From Allomyces macrogynus ATCC 38327 (lineage: Eukaryota > Blastocladiomycota > Blastocladiomycetes > Blastocladiales > Blastocladiaceae), in NCBI GenBank assembly GCA_000151295.1, contig GG745354.1, forward strand, positions 162,525-226,524: a DNA stretch of 64,000 nt, read 5' to 3'. The notes under the pieces were generated by a model, which was given only the letters and a program-made list of their open reading frames with translations, was not told the DNA's origin and made no database searches. The translations under genes were made by a program, and so were the position numbers. This document shows positions 15,687 to 27,592 of the stretch, piece after piece. Each line of letters begins with the position of its first letter. Position 1 is the first letter of the stretch.

Positions 15687-17807
15687 CTATTCCATCATAG
15701 CGAGATCACAAATGTCCTCGCACCCACAAAGCGCCTTCTTCTTGGCCATGGCGAGAACGCAAAGGTCCTCGCACCCGCAGAGCGCCTTCTTCTTGGCCAT
15801 GGCGAGATCGCAAAGGTCCTCGCACCCGCAGAGCGCCTTCTTCTTGGCCATAGCGAGAACGCAAAGGTCCTCGCACCCGCAGAGCGCCTTCTTCTTGGCC
15901 ATGGCGAGAACGCAAAGGTCCTCGCACCCGCAGAGCGCCTTCTTCTTGGCCATGGCGAGAACGCAAAGGTCCTCGCACCCGCAGACCGCCTTCTTCTTGG
16001 CCATGGCGAGATCGCAAATGTCCTCGCACCCACAGAGTGCCTTCTCGTCAGCACCCGCAGTGCACGACACATTGGGCCGACGGTAGTCCTCGGCAAAGAG
16101 CTGCATCCAGAGCGCCGGCAAGGCGGCGGAACCTTCGGCCATGCGCGCCTCGGCCGCTGCGTCGTCCGAGTCATCGTGGTTGGCGACGCGCCCAATCAGC
16201 GCGCCAGTGTCCCGAGCGTAGACAACGTGCGACAGCTGGTGCGTGTGCCACGCAAGATCAATTGCCATGGTCGGGACCAGCGACGTTTTCGGCCGCGTCG
16301 TCATGGCGGCCAAGAACTTGGGGTACTGGACGAGCGCCTCGGTGTGCAGGTGGTAGACGGCGTGCGCGCCAGCGCGTGCGGCACGCTCGATCTTGGCCGA
16401 GAAGCGGCGCTGACGGCGCACTGCGCGCACCATATCCATGGACCACGGACCCACGGTCACGTCCTCAAACGCGCGCTGGACCAGGATGAACCGGCCACGG
16501 CTGCCGGGCAGGATAAGATCGTCCTTGCAAGCGACCGTCATTGGCCGGAACACGGTCGCCTTGACGTCGGCCCACGTTGCGAGTGCCGGAAGCGCGGCCA
16601 CGCGCTTGGCCCACACCGCTTTGTCAAACAGCTTGGCGAGATCGGCGGCATTGTCCTGGTGCTTGCCCGCAAACATGTACGTCTTCGGGTGGACCTGCGC
16701 GCCGGCCACGGCCGAGAATGGCGCGCGCTTGACAATGGTCAAAAACCTGCGCACGGCCGCGTTCTCGAGCATGAACGACTTGGTGCACGACTTGCACGCA
16801 TGCGCCTGCTTGTGCAGACGGAACGCCGCGTACTCAGCCATGTTGAGCGCGAGCTTGGTCTCGCACGATGGGCACACGACCACGCCCGTGACTTTGGTCT
16901 CGTCGACATCGGCGGGCGTCAGGTCAAACGGCTGGTCGGCAGGCATGTTGGCTGCCCAGAACGCGCGACCCACATCCTGGTCCTCGATCTTCTCGTTCGA
17001 GAGCATCTTGGCCTGGTGGAGAATATTGGCAAAGAGCCAGTGGGATTAGAAACCGAGTTTTGGGAATCAAATATGGCTAGGAGCGCATGATGTAAAACGT
17101 ACCAGGCGCATCAGCGGAAATTCGATACCAATCATGGCAGAACCATAGCGGCGGCCCATGTCGTCGGCGTAGCGAACGGGACTCAACTACAGCATTAGCA
17201 AAGAACAAGAACATGAGAGTTGAGTCTGTGGATCAAACCGACCATCCAACGACTCGAGCAGCAGCAACATCATGTACCATGTGCGAGTGCCAGAACAGCG
17301 CCACGTCGAGCGGCGGGAGCGGCGGGTTCTTGAGAATCGACTTGTCCTCGGCGGCTGCCTTGGCGACGGCGTCCATGTACGCGAGATAGCGCGCCTCAGA
17401 ACGGCACAGGAACGCGCTACCAGATCGTGTTAGGCACGCGCTCTTGTGGTCAGGGGCGCCATGGTGTGGCAAACAAAATCACCGTCGGTAGAGACGTACA
17501 GATCCTTGGCCTCGTTCGTGTCATCACGCAGATTTTGGTGGAACACGACGAGGAGCAGCGTGTGCGCCATGACCGCATCGCGCGACACGTCGTTGGCGAT
17601 ACGGTCGCCAATCTCGTTAACGAGGTTCTTGAGCGCCGCCTTGTCGACCTGGCTCACGTCCTGGGCTGCCGACGCGCCGACTTTGGCAGCAAGCGCCGTC
17701 AACTCGTTCTTCTGCGCGTTGGTAACGTCCACGGCATCAAAGTTGTCATTGACAGGCAGACTCTGTAGCACGAAATCAATCGGGTCTTGGACAGCTGCAG
17801 TCGACAT
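15687..17807 (-). CDS. GRDP/DUF1399-family protein with CxCxxxC repeat tail
   Basis: Model: complement of 17500-17807, 17278-17416, 17103-17186, 15687-17012 (618 aa; introns 83, 91, 90 nt). Hallmarks of the glycine-rich-domain-containing protein family (DUF1399): PPLDVALFWHSHML and, in the second half, AIDLAWHTHQLSH. A Cys pair module (VVCPSCETKLA ... HACKSCTKSF) lies between them at about 215-250. Plant members act in stress and ABA responses; fungal function is unknown. Unusually, the C-terminus is not Gly-rich but consists of seven 17-residue repeats of the type KALCGCEDLCVLAMAKK. Each unit offers CxCxxxC, so about 21 cysteines in 119 residues. The acceptor/donor choices are supported by family continuity across each junction (HSHM-LSPVRYADDMG). 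TATA box 85 nt upstream. Confidence 0.88.
15690..16046 (-). repeat. 7 x 51-bp in-frame coding minisatellite
   Basis: Seven tandem 51-bp units encode the Cys-repeat tail of the GRDP-family protein. Units are nearly identical; variation is mainly V/D at one position (LCVLAM versus LCDLAM) and L/I before the third Cys. Because 51 is divisible by three and the unit lacks stops, other frames are open as well. Confidence 0.95.
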
Positions 17808-17891
17808 GGTGCGAGCTGACTAGGTCAAGGACGTGAGTTGGTCGGCGAGGAATGGTGGAGAGACACCAGTCGGTGCACGGAGCGTCTTGGC

Positions 17892-17898
17892 CTTTATA
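17892..17898 (-). promoter_or_regulatory. TATA box of the GRDP-family gene
   Basis: Minus-strand TATAAAG, 85 nt upstream of the ATG at 17807. Confidence 0.6.
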
Positions 17899-17911
17899 GT
17901 TTCCTGCAAAA

Positions 17912-18181
17912 GGTCGATTCGGTCGGTCCTCTCGGTCGGCGCAGAGGCAGGGCAGGAGCAGGTCGTGGTGACGAAAAACAGCTGCGTTCATGGAAAAGAG
18001 AACCTGTTTGTGGAATGTTGCCTTGCCCTGCACGCGTGTTGCAGGACGATTGGGTTGGTCCTCTTGGTCGGCGCAGAAGCAGGGATGCAGGAGTAGGTCG
18101 TGGTTACGAAAAACAGCTGCGTTCATGGAAAAGAGAACATGTTTGTGGAATGTTGCCTTGCCCAGCACGTGGTTGCAGGAC
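17912..18181. repeat. 135-bp tandem duplication in a promoter
   Basis: Two adjacent copies (about 17912-18046 and 18047-18181), estimated at about 90 percent identity by eye, share the stretch ACGAAAAACAGCTGCGTTCA at a 135-nt offset. They lie immediately upstream of the GRDP TATA box. On the minus strand they fall in a 171-residue open frame starting at 18291, but that frame overlaps the GRDP start and lacks family features. Confidence 0.85.
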
Positions 18182-19674
18182 TCGCACTGAACGCGCCCCC
18201 TAATCGGGAGGGAAAGCATGCTCGAAATCAACTGATTTATGGAGGAAAATTCAGCGGACCTTCTTGAATTTCCTAACTTCTGTGTAGCCATTTATCCAAG
18301 CTAGATTTCCCGCGAAATGAATAAACATCCGCCTGGCAGCTTTTCACAAAATTCAAATTCAAAAAAAGACAAGCTAGGATGACGCTAAGGTGGAACTCGC
18401 AGACACAGCTTGGCCGGCTGAAGTGAGTCTGTCATCAATGGGTAAGTATCAAACTCCCCAGCCGCACACACCAAATCCATGCGTTTATGGCCTACCCTCA
18501 TACTTTTGTGGCTCTCAAACATTGTTCCTGACTGTCTAGTGTCTTTTCTTACTATTTACCATTTGCAGCGTCCATTTTTGGAGCTTTGCAAGAGCAGGTA
18601 AACCAGCAGGTCAAAGTCTCTCAATTGGCCATGCTGTCAAGCAAACCAATGGCCACTCACCAGAGCAGAAAAACATAGGTACTTTGTCTATTCCCTGCAT
18701 CCCGGTCTTGGAAGTGAGGGTGGATTGGGTCACGGCTGGATTGGGGGAATGTGGCCGATTTGGCCAAATGCCTGGATCAGATCAGACTCAGCCTCTGCAG
18801 TCATGTCGATTTGATTCATGCCCTCTGCCCACCTTCTGTTATTTCTGCCGATGATATGTACGCTGAACTGACGTTAGTGCCCTCGGCAGTCAGCAAATAT
18901 GGCTGTTCACCACAACGCGGCCGGCATTTCGTGGTTGCATCTCGAGTCAATACCAGCTCCATCGTCAATAATGATGCGCCATGCCAGGGATGCTCATTGA
19001 TGCGCCCAGTGCCATGATGTATTCCGTGGCAAGAAAAAAGATTCTTGGTCGAGTTGCTGACGCATTCGGGCATCTGCTTTATGGTTTTGTAAGCGTGCGT
19101 GTGTGGAAGGTGTGCACAGGCAACGTGTGAACGCGGCCATTGTTCGGATCCATCTAGGACGTGGCCGTGCGACCGGTATTAGTTCCTCGCCGTTTGAGTG
19201 TCAGCATTTGAGATCAATTCATATCGCCCCGCGCCCCGGCACAGTCAGCAACTTCCTTCTTGAAATTCCGTACCTTCGGCCCGGCCAGTCTCACAGATCC
19301 TTCCAACTATAAATTTTTGGGTCGCACGCAAGCGGCGCAGAATTGATCTGATTTATGAGGCCCAGCGGAACGTCTTTCAAGCCGTTCGGCCAGCGAGTGA
19401 AGTCAATCGTATACTTTTCTGACGTCCATTGCGTCCATCGTAAAGCCCCGACACGGTTCCGGTCTGCATTTGTCGAAGTATGAGCTTTCCTCCCGGCCAC
19501 CAACTGACACGACTGGGGCTCCCAGTCGCGTGACAACAGACATGAAGCCGAAAGACACAAATGCCCGTAAAGAACCAAAATGGCGTCGATTTCCACGGCC
19601 ACGATCACGACCACTCATCAAATTGAACAACCCAGAAATCGCCACATGCACTCCGACCCTCCCGCTATCACCGC

Positions 19675-21635
19675 CTACTTCTGCGTCTTGACTTTTTTCG
19701 GCGATGCCGGCTTCCGTGCGGGCGACCCCACGCGCTTCTTCCCCGCCGCGTCGGTCGCGACATACGCCTGCTGATGTGCCGTCTGCGCGCGGCCCGACGG
19801 GTCCTCGGAGCAGCCCCAATCCAGGCGTGGCACCCACCGGACGACGCTCTCCACACACGCGCGCTGTGGGAAATGCTTGTGGAAAATCTCGCGGTAGTAA
19901 TACGCCTCGCGCGTCGTGGGTGTATCGTGCGGGAACCGCACGGCGCGGGCGGCCCATTTTTCGTCCGAGACGGCACGCTCCGTCATTTCCTTGAGCGAGT
20001 CGATCCACGAGTACCCGACGCCGTCCGAGAACTGTTCCTTCTGGCGCCAGAGAATTTCGTGCGGCAGGTACGGGTCGTCGGGCGTATCAAACGCTTTGCG
20101 AAGCACCGACTTTTCCATGACGCCGGGCCCGCACCGCTTGTGTTTCGGGTCGAGCGTCATGGCCACGTCCAAGAAGCCGCGGTCGAGGAAGGGCACGCGC
20201 GCCTCGAGACCCCACGCCATGGTCGACTTGTTGGCGCGCAGGTTATCGGCCGTGTGCAGGTTCTGCACGCGCGTCACGGTCTCGGCATGGAAGTCGGCGT
20301 CGGTCGGCGCCTGGTGGAAGTAGAGGTACCCGCCAAACACTTCGTCGGCACCTTCGCCCGACAAGACCATCTTGACGCCCATGGCCTTGATCTTGCGCGA
20401 GAGCAGGTACATCGGGGTCGACGCGCGAATCGTCGTCACGTCGTACGTCTCGAGGTGGTAGACCACATCGGCGAGTGCATCGAGCCCCTCCTGGACCGTG
20501 AACGTGAACGCGTGGTGTGCGGTGCCCAGGAAGTCGGCGACGCGTTGCGCGGCCGCAATGTCGGGCGACCCGGGCAGGCCAATCGAGAACGAGTGCAACC
20601 GCGGCCACAGCGCCGCTGCGTGCACGGCCTCCTCGATATAATCGTCGTCGTTGCCGTCGGCCGACTTCTGCGCGCCCTGCTTTTTGGCAGCGGCCGCGGT
20701 CGCGGCAGCACGCCTCGTATACCGCGCAGCAATGGCCGCAATAATCGAGGAGTCGAGCCCACCACTGAGCAACACGCCAAACGGCACTTCAGTCATGAGC
20801 CGCTTCTTGACGGCGCGCTCGAGTGCTTCACGCACAGCTTTGAGGTCCGGCTCGGGCGTCGACGGCGGCAGGCGCTTCGGGTCCCACCAGACGGGCTCGT
20901 AGTACCGCGTCGTTTGCTTGGTCGCCGACGAGTAGACGTGGCCCGGAGGAAAGGCAATAATCCGGTCGCAGTCCTCGTTGAGCGACTTCATTTCTGAGGC
21001 GATCCAGACGGACCCGTCTTTCCCCGACCAGCCCTGGTAGAGCGTGGTCACGCCAATTGGGTCGCGGGCCACCAGGTACTCGTCCTTGCGCGCGTCGTAG
21101 AGCACGAAGGAGAAAATGCCGTCGAGCAGGTTGATGAAGGCCGGGCCCATTTCCTCGTACTAGTTGTTGCGAATGCATCAGAGTCAGCTTTTCGAGCCGA
21201 TTTCAGCGGGTCGCACTCGTGTTTCTCGCGCAGGGAAAGCTCGTACCAAGTACATGATGACCTCGCAATCCGACTCGGTCTGGAACTCGTACTTGCCCTT
21301 GAGCTGCTTGCGCAGCGCCTTGTGGTTGTAGATCTCGCCGTTCACGCACAGAATCACCGACTCGTCGGCGTTGGTCAGCGGCTGTGCGCCGGACCCGAGG
21401 CCCACAATGGCGAGACGCTCGTGGCACAGGAAGTGGCGGCCGACAACCTTGATGCCCGACCAGTCCGGGCCGCGGTGGCGAATCCTGTTGTTGGGCGGAG
21501 CGTGAGCATCGATGTCGGGAGCGACGATGGGACGGCTGCACAGCGCGAGGCGTACTTCTTGGAGAGCGTCAGCGCGCGGTCGCGGAACGCGGTCGTGTCG
21601 CCGCCGTGGCCAAAGACGGCAAAGATGCCACACAT
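19675..21635 (-). CDS. asparagine synthetase (glutamine-hydrolysing)
   Basis: Converts aspartate, glutamine and ATP to asparagine, glutamate, AMP and PPi in the cytosol. Model: complement of 21556-21635, 21247-21484, 19675-21159 (600 aa; introns 71 and 87 nt). The class II glutaminase domain starts MCGIFAVFG, with Cys2 as nucleophile after Met removal, followed by RHRGPDWSG, the substrate-binding loop [13 protein letters not shown] and [11 protein letters not shown]. The synthetase domain carries the ATP-pyrophosphatase P-loop LLSGGLDSS and the later motifs [16 protein letters not shown] and [17 protein letters not shown] short Ala/Asp insertion and a Lys-rich tail are lineage-specific. The start is fixed by the obligatory N-terminal Cys. 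TATA box about 150 nt upstream. Confidence 0.97.
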
Positions 21636-22455
21636 GGTTGGATGCTGGTTGCTGAGGGGGTCGGTCCAAGGGGCGAAGTGGTCGCGGTGGTCGTGGTCGG
21701 TGCTCGCGGGTTGATGGGCCACGGCAGCAATCACTCGTTGTGGAGGGTGGGGGTAGCGCGGGAGAGAGAGCGCGGCTGCGGCCTCTTTATAGTCGCGCGT
21801 GCCCAAGGATTCGTGCGCACAAGTCGGCCAACGTCGGGTTGGTGTCCGACAAGGCCCGGAAGCGTGTGCGCGTCGTGGTTGATCACGGTGCGGCTCGGCT
21901 CTTTGCTCGCAGGAGCCTCGCGCGCGCCTCGTGGTTCGCCGAACGGTGCATAATTCTGGGGGCGGCGGCGACGGGCGTGCAAGCCTGATTGCCTGGGAAG
22001 CTCACGCGGCGCGGAGCGAAGAGTCACCACGTCGGTGGTGGTGCAGGGCGTCTTGCCTCGCCGTTGGTGGTCGTCGCTGCCCAACGGCCAAGTGTGACGA
22101 CGGAGGGGATGGAAACCTGATCAAGTCAAGCCGCGGCGCGCTCTTGTGACCATGACTGGTTCTCGCTTTTCAGCACCGCCAAGCCACTTGACCTGCCAGC
22201 CCACTCACACGAGGCGTGACCGCGGCAGGACGCCTCGACCCTGCACAGCCCCGCGCAAGCCGCACCACCGTGATGGTCCACTTGGTCGCGAGCCGACCTG
22301 CAACGCGACGCGTCGACGCGACACTGATCCCTCGCGCGCGCGATGACGAGCAACACCAAACCAACAGCAGCATACACAAACCGGAAACCTGAATCCAACA
22401 AGTGATCATATGCAATCTTCTCCCCATCCCCCTCTTCTCTCCTCCACCCCATTCT
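21636..22455. other. intergenic
   Basis: Promoter of asparagine synthetase and 3' flank of the kinesin gene. Apart from the TATA box nothing specific is seen. Confidence 0.5.
21785..21791 (-). promoter_or_regulatory. TATA box of asparagine synthetase
   Basis: Minus-strand TATAAAG about 150 nt upstream of the ATG at 21635. Confidence 0.55.
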
Positions 22456-25400
22456 TCACCCGAGGTACCGCCGTGCCCGCGCCAAATCATTCCGCAGCGC
22501 AAGCACCGCCTCGGCTTTACGCATCAGCAACCGATCCAACTCGCCGAAGTATGCAAGCGCCAACGCATCCAGGTCCTCCTTCGCCTCCTGCGCCGTCTCG
22601 GGCGACGCTTCGGCGTGCGCGGCCGTCAACCCCAACGTAAACTGTGCCAGCACGCGCGACTCCTCCTTTTGGAGCTCGTTGACCGACGTCAGGTGCGAGC
22701 GGTGCACGCGCACAAACTCGTCCATCCATGCACTACTCCCACCGGCGACAACGGAACCCGTTGGGGCCGCGGACGCCGAAGACTGAGCGCGCGCCGCGGC
22801 CGCCGGATGCATTCCGGGTGCGCGTGGCACGCCGTCCGACTCGTCGTCGAGCTCGTCGTCCTCGTCGTCGGAAATCGTGACCACCTTGGATTGCCTGCCA
22901 GCCGCCGAATCCATATCCCCGTCGTCGTCATCCTCGTCGAGCGGGGACCGCGTTGCCGTCCTCCTCCCGTCCTCGTCCTCGTCCTCGTCGTCGTCCGACG
23001 ACGTCAGCAAATCCATCCCCGGGAACTCCGTGTCCATGAGCATATCCCCATCATCGTCCATATTCCCCGCGCCCCCCGCAACCGCATCCAGGACGAGGGA
23101 CTGCCGCGACGACGACCCGCCCGGCATCGACGGCACACCGCTCGCAGAACCCGACGGATCGAACTGCGCGGCAAACGGGTTCGTCGCGGGCGGCTGGAAC
23201 AGGAACGCCGGGGCCCCGCCGGTTGCGGGGGTCGGCACGGGCGCGGCGGGCTGCGTCGCGCGGCCGAGCGTCGCGGCACCACCGGGGGTCCCCAGCTGGT
23301 ACTGGTTGTAGGGCGTGCCAGCGGACGCGCCGCCTGTCGACCCGGGCCGTGTCGGCGGAAGTGGCGGCGGCGCGTACCCCTGGAACGACAATCCGGACCC
23401 TGAAAACGGCCCACCCGCCGGCGGCATCCTGGGCCCGTCGTCTTGCGGTGCGGCCATGGTCCCGACACTCGGCGGCGGCAACCCGCTCCCCCCGCCCCCA
23501 CTCCCACCGCCCGAGGCCCCGCCCTTGAGTTCCTTGACGCGGTCCGCGTACCGCAACGTATTCAATGTATGTTCCGAATTCGAGATATTCGGCGAGACCG
23601 TGGCGACCATACACGTGCGTGAATTGCCAATAAACGAGTCCTTGAGCACCTGCGTCAACTTGGACTGCCGAAACGGCGTATGTTTCCCGTTCTGGTCGAG
23701 CGCGCGAATGCATTCCTTGAGTGCCAAGAGCGACTTGTTGATTTCCGATCCCTCCATGCGCGTCTTGGCGTCCGCGTCCCCACGGTCGGCCCCGCGCTCG
23801 GACCCGGCCAAGTCGATAAACAGGAACTTGCCGTAGGGGCGCAACTTGCCCGCACGCGTCGCGCGCTTGAGCGCGATTTGCAGGATCGCGTGCGACCGGG
23901 ACGAGTCGGCGTTGGCGCCCGTGGATCCCGTCGACCGGACGTTGTTGCCCTGCTCGAAGATCGACAGGAGCGTGTCGACGGCCGAGACCTGCATTTCCGT
24001 GAGCCCGGAAATGCACACATTCTGGTTCCCGTCCTCGCGCGCGAACACGCGCTTGCGGTCGTTGAGCAGGTCGTAGAGATGGCCCTGGTAGATTTCGTAG
24101 AACGAGACCCATGCGGAGAGCGCCGTGTTCTCTGGGCGGAGCAGGAGCGCGAAAATGTCGCGTGCGGCAAGCACGTAGAGCCCGTGCCGCTGGTCGAGCA
24201 TCGTGAAGGTCTTGCCGGATCCGGTCTGGCCGTACCTACACGAATGAACCCATTGGATCAGCATTTCGACCTTGGGATGGACGAGCAAGTTGGGAAAAAA
24301 AAAAACCAACGTACGCAAAACACGTCGCCTTCCCACCGGTAAAAATATACTCGACGAGCGGTAACGCTGTGCGCGCATACACTTGCTCGTTTGTGCAATC
24401 CTGGTCAAACACCTCGTCAAAGTAGAACGAGTGCTGCTCGACATACTTGGTCAAGTCGACCTTCACTTTCGGCTCATTAATCACCAACATCCGCGGCGGA
24501 TACACGGCCGCCACGTCCGACTCGTTGCGCTTCAACTCCTTCTTGTTGAGCGGCCGCTTGCGCACACACACGCGAATCCGCTCGGTCAAGTCGCTCGGCC
24601 GTTGCTGCTGTGCCATCGCCGCCGAGGGCGCGCCGGAGAGCGAACTCGTGGCGGAACCGGACCGGTGCGGGCTGCCCGCGCGCGCGGCAGAGGTTGCCGA
24701 GGTACCGCCGCCGCCGGAGATCGGCACGCCGTAGGCGTTGAGCCGGGGTTTGCTGGGCACAAACTTCTTGGTCGGCGAGGGCGTGCCGGCAATCATCGTC
24801 CGCGGCAACATCGTTGTGGTCCCGGCATCGTCAAGCAAGTGCAGGTCCTCGAGCGAGCTCGGGTCCGACCGCATCGGCACGGGCATCGCCACGTGTTCGG
24901 TGCTGCCCGAATCGGGCGTGAGTGAGAGCGACGCGGCGCGCGCGAGGAACGCGGGCGGGGGCGGGTTCGCGCCGGCGGAGCCGGAAAAGGACCCGCGCGG
25001 GAGTGTGGAGGGCGGTGGCGCGCGCCAGCCGCTGTGATCGGAATCTGACGAGGGGGCCGGGGGAGCGTACTGCGCGAGGTTCGATACGGACCGCGACGCG
25101 GCGAGCCGCCGCGCGGCGGACGAGGCCGCGATGGCCGACGCGAATCCCGTCGATGGCGGTGGCGGGAGCGCCGAGTCCATGTGTGTCGCGTATCCCCGCG
25201 GGGTCGAGTAGACGGACGCCGGTGGCTGTTGGGGTGGTGGCGGGAGACCCGACGGCGCTTGTAGGGACATGGGCCGCGCGGAGGCAAATGGCGACGACGC
25301 AGCCGAGGGGGGCGTGGGCGCGTTATTGTCGGAGGCGAGCGGGTAGGTCGACTTGATCATTTGAATCAGCTGGAAGAGCCGCTTGCGGTCGTCCATGGAG

Positions 25401-25540
25401 GTGACGCCGAGCGACGAGTAGTCTTGCATGGTCAGCTGCGCGAGCTGCTCGACGGTCTGGATGCCGCGGCCGGCCAGGTTCGGATAGAACTGGTCGAGTT
25501 CGGCGCGGCGCAGCGTTTCGAGGAAGAGCGAAGTCGACAT
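22456..25540 (-). CDS. kinesin-13 with N-terminal SAM domain (KIF24/KIF2-like)
   Basis: Microtubule-depolymerising kinesin. Model: complement of 24315-25540 and 22456-24235 (1001 aa; one 79-nt intron that splits the P-loop codon context, restoring [11 protein letters not shown]). Residues 1-65 form a SAM domain ([32 protein letters not shown]). A Ser/Pro/Ala linker leads to the motor at about 320-650: [15 protein letters not shown], the class-specific [15 protein letters not shown] neck/loop region, P-loop GQTGSGKT, switch [12 protein letters not shown], switch [12 protein letters not shown]. The distal tail is acidic (Asp/Glu-rich, about 770-860) with a helical C-terminus. SAM plus kinesin-13 motor is the KIF24 arrangement; KIF24 acts at centrioles/cilia, which fits an organism with flagellated zoospores. 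The start [10 protein letters not shown] opens the SAM domain directly. Confidence 0.93.
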
Positions 25541-26299
25541 GGCGGGGCGCGTAGGGGTCGGGCGGTGCAGCGGGATCGGGATCGGGTGCGTAGGCGTGGT
25601 CGAAGGTGTGGGGAGGCGCGTCGGCGTCGGCGTTGTAACGGCAGTGGTGCGGCGGCGGGTATGGAAGTTGAGCGTTGCTTTGGCGCAGGGCGGCTCCAGC
25701 ATCTGCGTCGATCCAGGTGGTCAGCACGCTGCTGCAGAAGACGAGCGCGTGCACGAACGTGCTAGCGATCGTACCCGCGGGTGTCACTAGCGGGCCTCAC
25801 TACGGATCAGAGCGTGCAGTAGTTGCGCGATGGTCGGTCGGTCGATGGTGCAAGAGGCCGTTCAGCGCGGATCGCGGCCGAAACGTGGCGTGCGGTCGCG
25901 AGCAGACAGTCACGGTCGAGTGCGGGCTCGTGCGCCAAGTGCAGGTCGCGCGGTCAAGGCAAGGGATTCGGATTCGGCGTCGGACACCAGGGCACGGCCA
26001 GGGGACAGGGACGAGCGGCACGGTGGAGGACGAGTCGAAGATCAGGACGAAGAGGAAGAGGATGTGCCGCAAAGCGGCGGCGGCGGCGCGGCGCGTGTGC
26101 GATGTCTCTGACAGGTCCACCATCACGCTTCATTTGCCGGCATCCGGGCTATTCGCGCGCAAATGAGGACCACCCCCCGTCTCTCTCCCGCTCGTCGATC
26201 ACACGCGACAAGACGTCCGACTGGACCATCAGACGCGGCCAACGCGCTGCAGCAGGCTGCAAGTCCCCACGACAAGCTTCCCCACCAACCACCACCAAG
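25541..26299. other. divergent promoter region, kinesin / FGH
   Basis: 759 nt between divergent starts. No TATA box or gene recognised. Confidence 0.5.
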
Positions 26300-27592
26300 A
26301 TGGCCCAGCTCCTCAGCTCGTCGGCCTGCTTTGACGGCCATGTCAACAAGTACCAGCACACGTCCTCCGTGCTCGGCTGCGACATGCGCTTTACCGCGTT
26401 CCTGCCCATGCACGCCGGCACGGGCCGCACGCGCGTGCCTGTACGCTTGTTCCCTCTCTCGAATTGAAGCGTGTCGTGGCCACGACCGCGCTGGTCGTCG
26501 CACGCGGTGGTCAGTCGTCGATTGGGTCAAGGAATAATTCGCGATGCTGACCATGATTTGTTTGGTACCTCTGGTCATAACACGACCAACAGGCGATTTT
26601 CTTCCTGTCGGGTACGAACCGGGTGCACTTGGACTTGAGAGATCGTTTTCAAGCCCGAAAACTGACGAAAACGCGTCGTGATCGTGTGCAACAACTCCAC
26701 AGGCCTGACCTGCAACGAGGACAACTTCATCACCAAGTCGGGCGCGCCCATGTTCGCTTCCAAGCACGGCATCGCGCTGATCTGCCCAGACACGTCGCCG
26801 CGTACGCCCTGTTCTGCTGCCTCTGAACACGACCATACGCGAACTCACTCTGACCATAACCCTTCCAGGCGGTGTCAAGTGCAAGGACGACACGGCCACC
26901 TGGGACTTTGGCGAGGGCGCGTCCTACTACGTTGACGCAACGTACGTAGTGGGCCCACTCGGTCGATCCGACGCGTTCTTCGCGGCTCACGCTCGCAAAT
27001 GTAGCACCGACGAGTACAAGCAGCACTACCAGATGCACACCTACGTCGCCGACGAGCTGTTCCACCTCGTCACGCACTTCCTGCCGATCGTACGCACCTT
27101 CTCCACCCGATCGCTCTCTACCCTTCCAAACTCACCTCTCCCCCAACCCAACAGGACCCCTCGCGCGTCTCCGTCATGGGCCACTCGGTCGGCGGCCACG
27201 GCGCCCTCACCGTCGGCCTGCACCACGCGTCTAAGTTCCGATGCATTTCCGTCTTTGCGCCCATGTCGAGCGCCCCGAACTGTCCATGGGGCGTCAAGGC
27301 CCTGACCAACCTCCTCGGCCCCGACCGCGACCTCTGGGCGCGGTACGACGCGGCGCACCTGGTCCGCACTTACTCGGGCCCGCGCAAAATGGAGATTCTC
27401 GTGGACCAAGGCACAAACGACCAGTTCCTGCGCGACCAGTTGCATACGGGGATGCTGGTCGATGCGGCCAGTGAGAACGCGAAGAATGTGAGCTTCTCGT
27501 ACCGGTTGCGTGCGGGGTACGACCACGGGTATTTTTATGTGGCGAGTTTCGTGGGGGAGCATGTGGAGTGGCATGCGAAGCGGTTCGTGTGA
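26300..27592 (+). CDS. S-formylglutathione hydrolase (esterase D)
   Basis: Second step of glutathione-dependent formaldehyde detoxification: hydrolyses S-formylglutathione to formate and GSH, cytosolic. Six exons: 26300-26440, 26593-26611, 26703-26801, 26869-26941, 27005-27089, 27155-27592 (284 aa). Exon 2 is a 19-nt microexon; including it gives [19 protein letters not shown], the conserved oxyanion-hole region, and skipping it breaks the frame. Alpha/beta-hydrolase nucleophile elbow [10 protein letters not shown] (Ser150; most homologues have GHSMGGHG), then the CPWG signature (NCPWGVKAL) and the C-terminal histidine in [12 protein letters not shown]. Length matches the family (about 280). 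Four of the five introns are 63-91 nt, the first 152 nt, and every donor begins GTACG. Confidence 0.96.

Larger units (their letters stand above)
17808..19674. other. intergenic, about 1.9 kb
   Basis: Upstream of the GRDP gene (with the TATA box and the duplicated element) and downstream of asparagine synthetase. From about 18.2 to 19.6 kb it is AT-richer with no supported gene. Confidence 0.5.

Noticed and set aside
15666..17090. 474-residue plus-strand frame antisense to the GRDP gene
   Set aside because: Mirror of the GC-biased coding strand and of the 51-bp repeat; the minus strand carries the DUF1399 motifs.
17776..18291. 171-residue minus-strand frame over the duplicated promoter element
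   Set aside because: Overlaps the GRDP start and its TATA box; it remains open across both copies because the 135-nt unit is a multiple of three. The Cys pair CESC is not enough to call a gene.
19774..20997. 407-residue plus-strand frame antisense to asparagine synthetase
   Set aside because: Shadow of a highly conserved gene.
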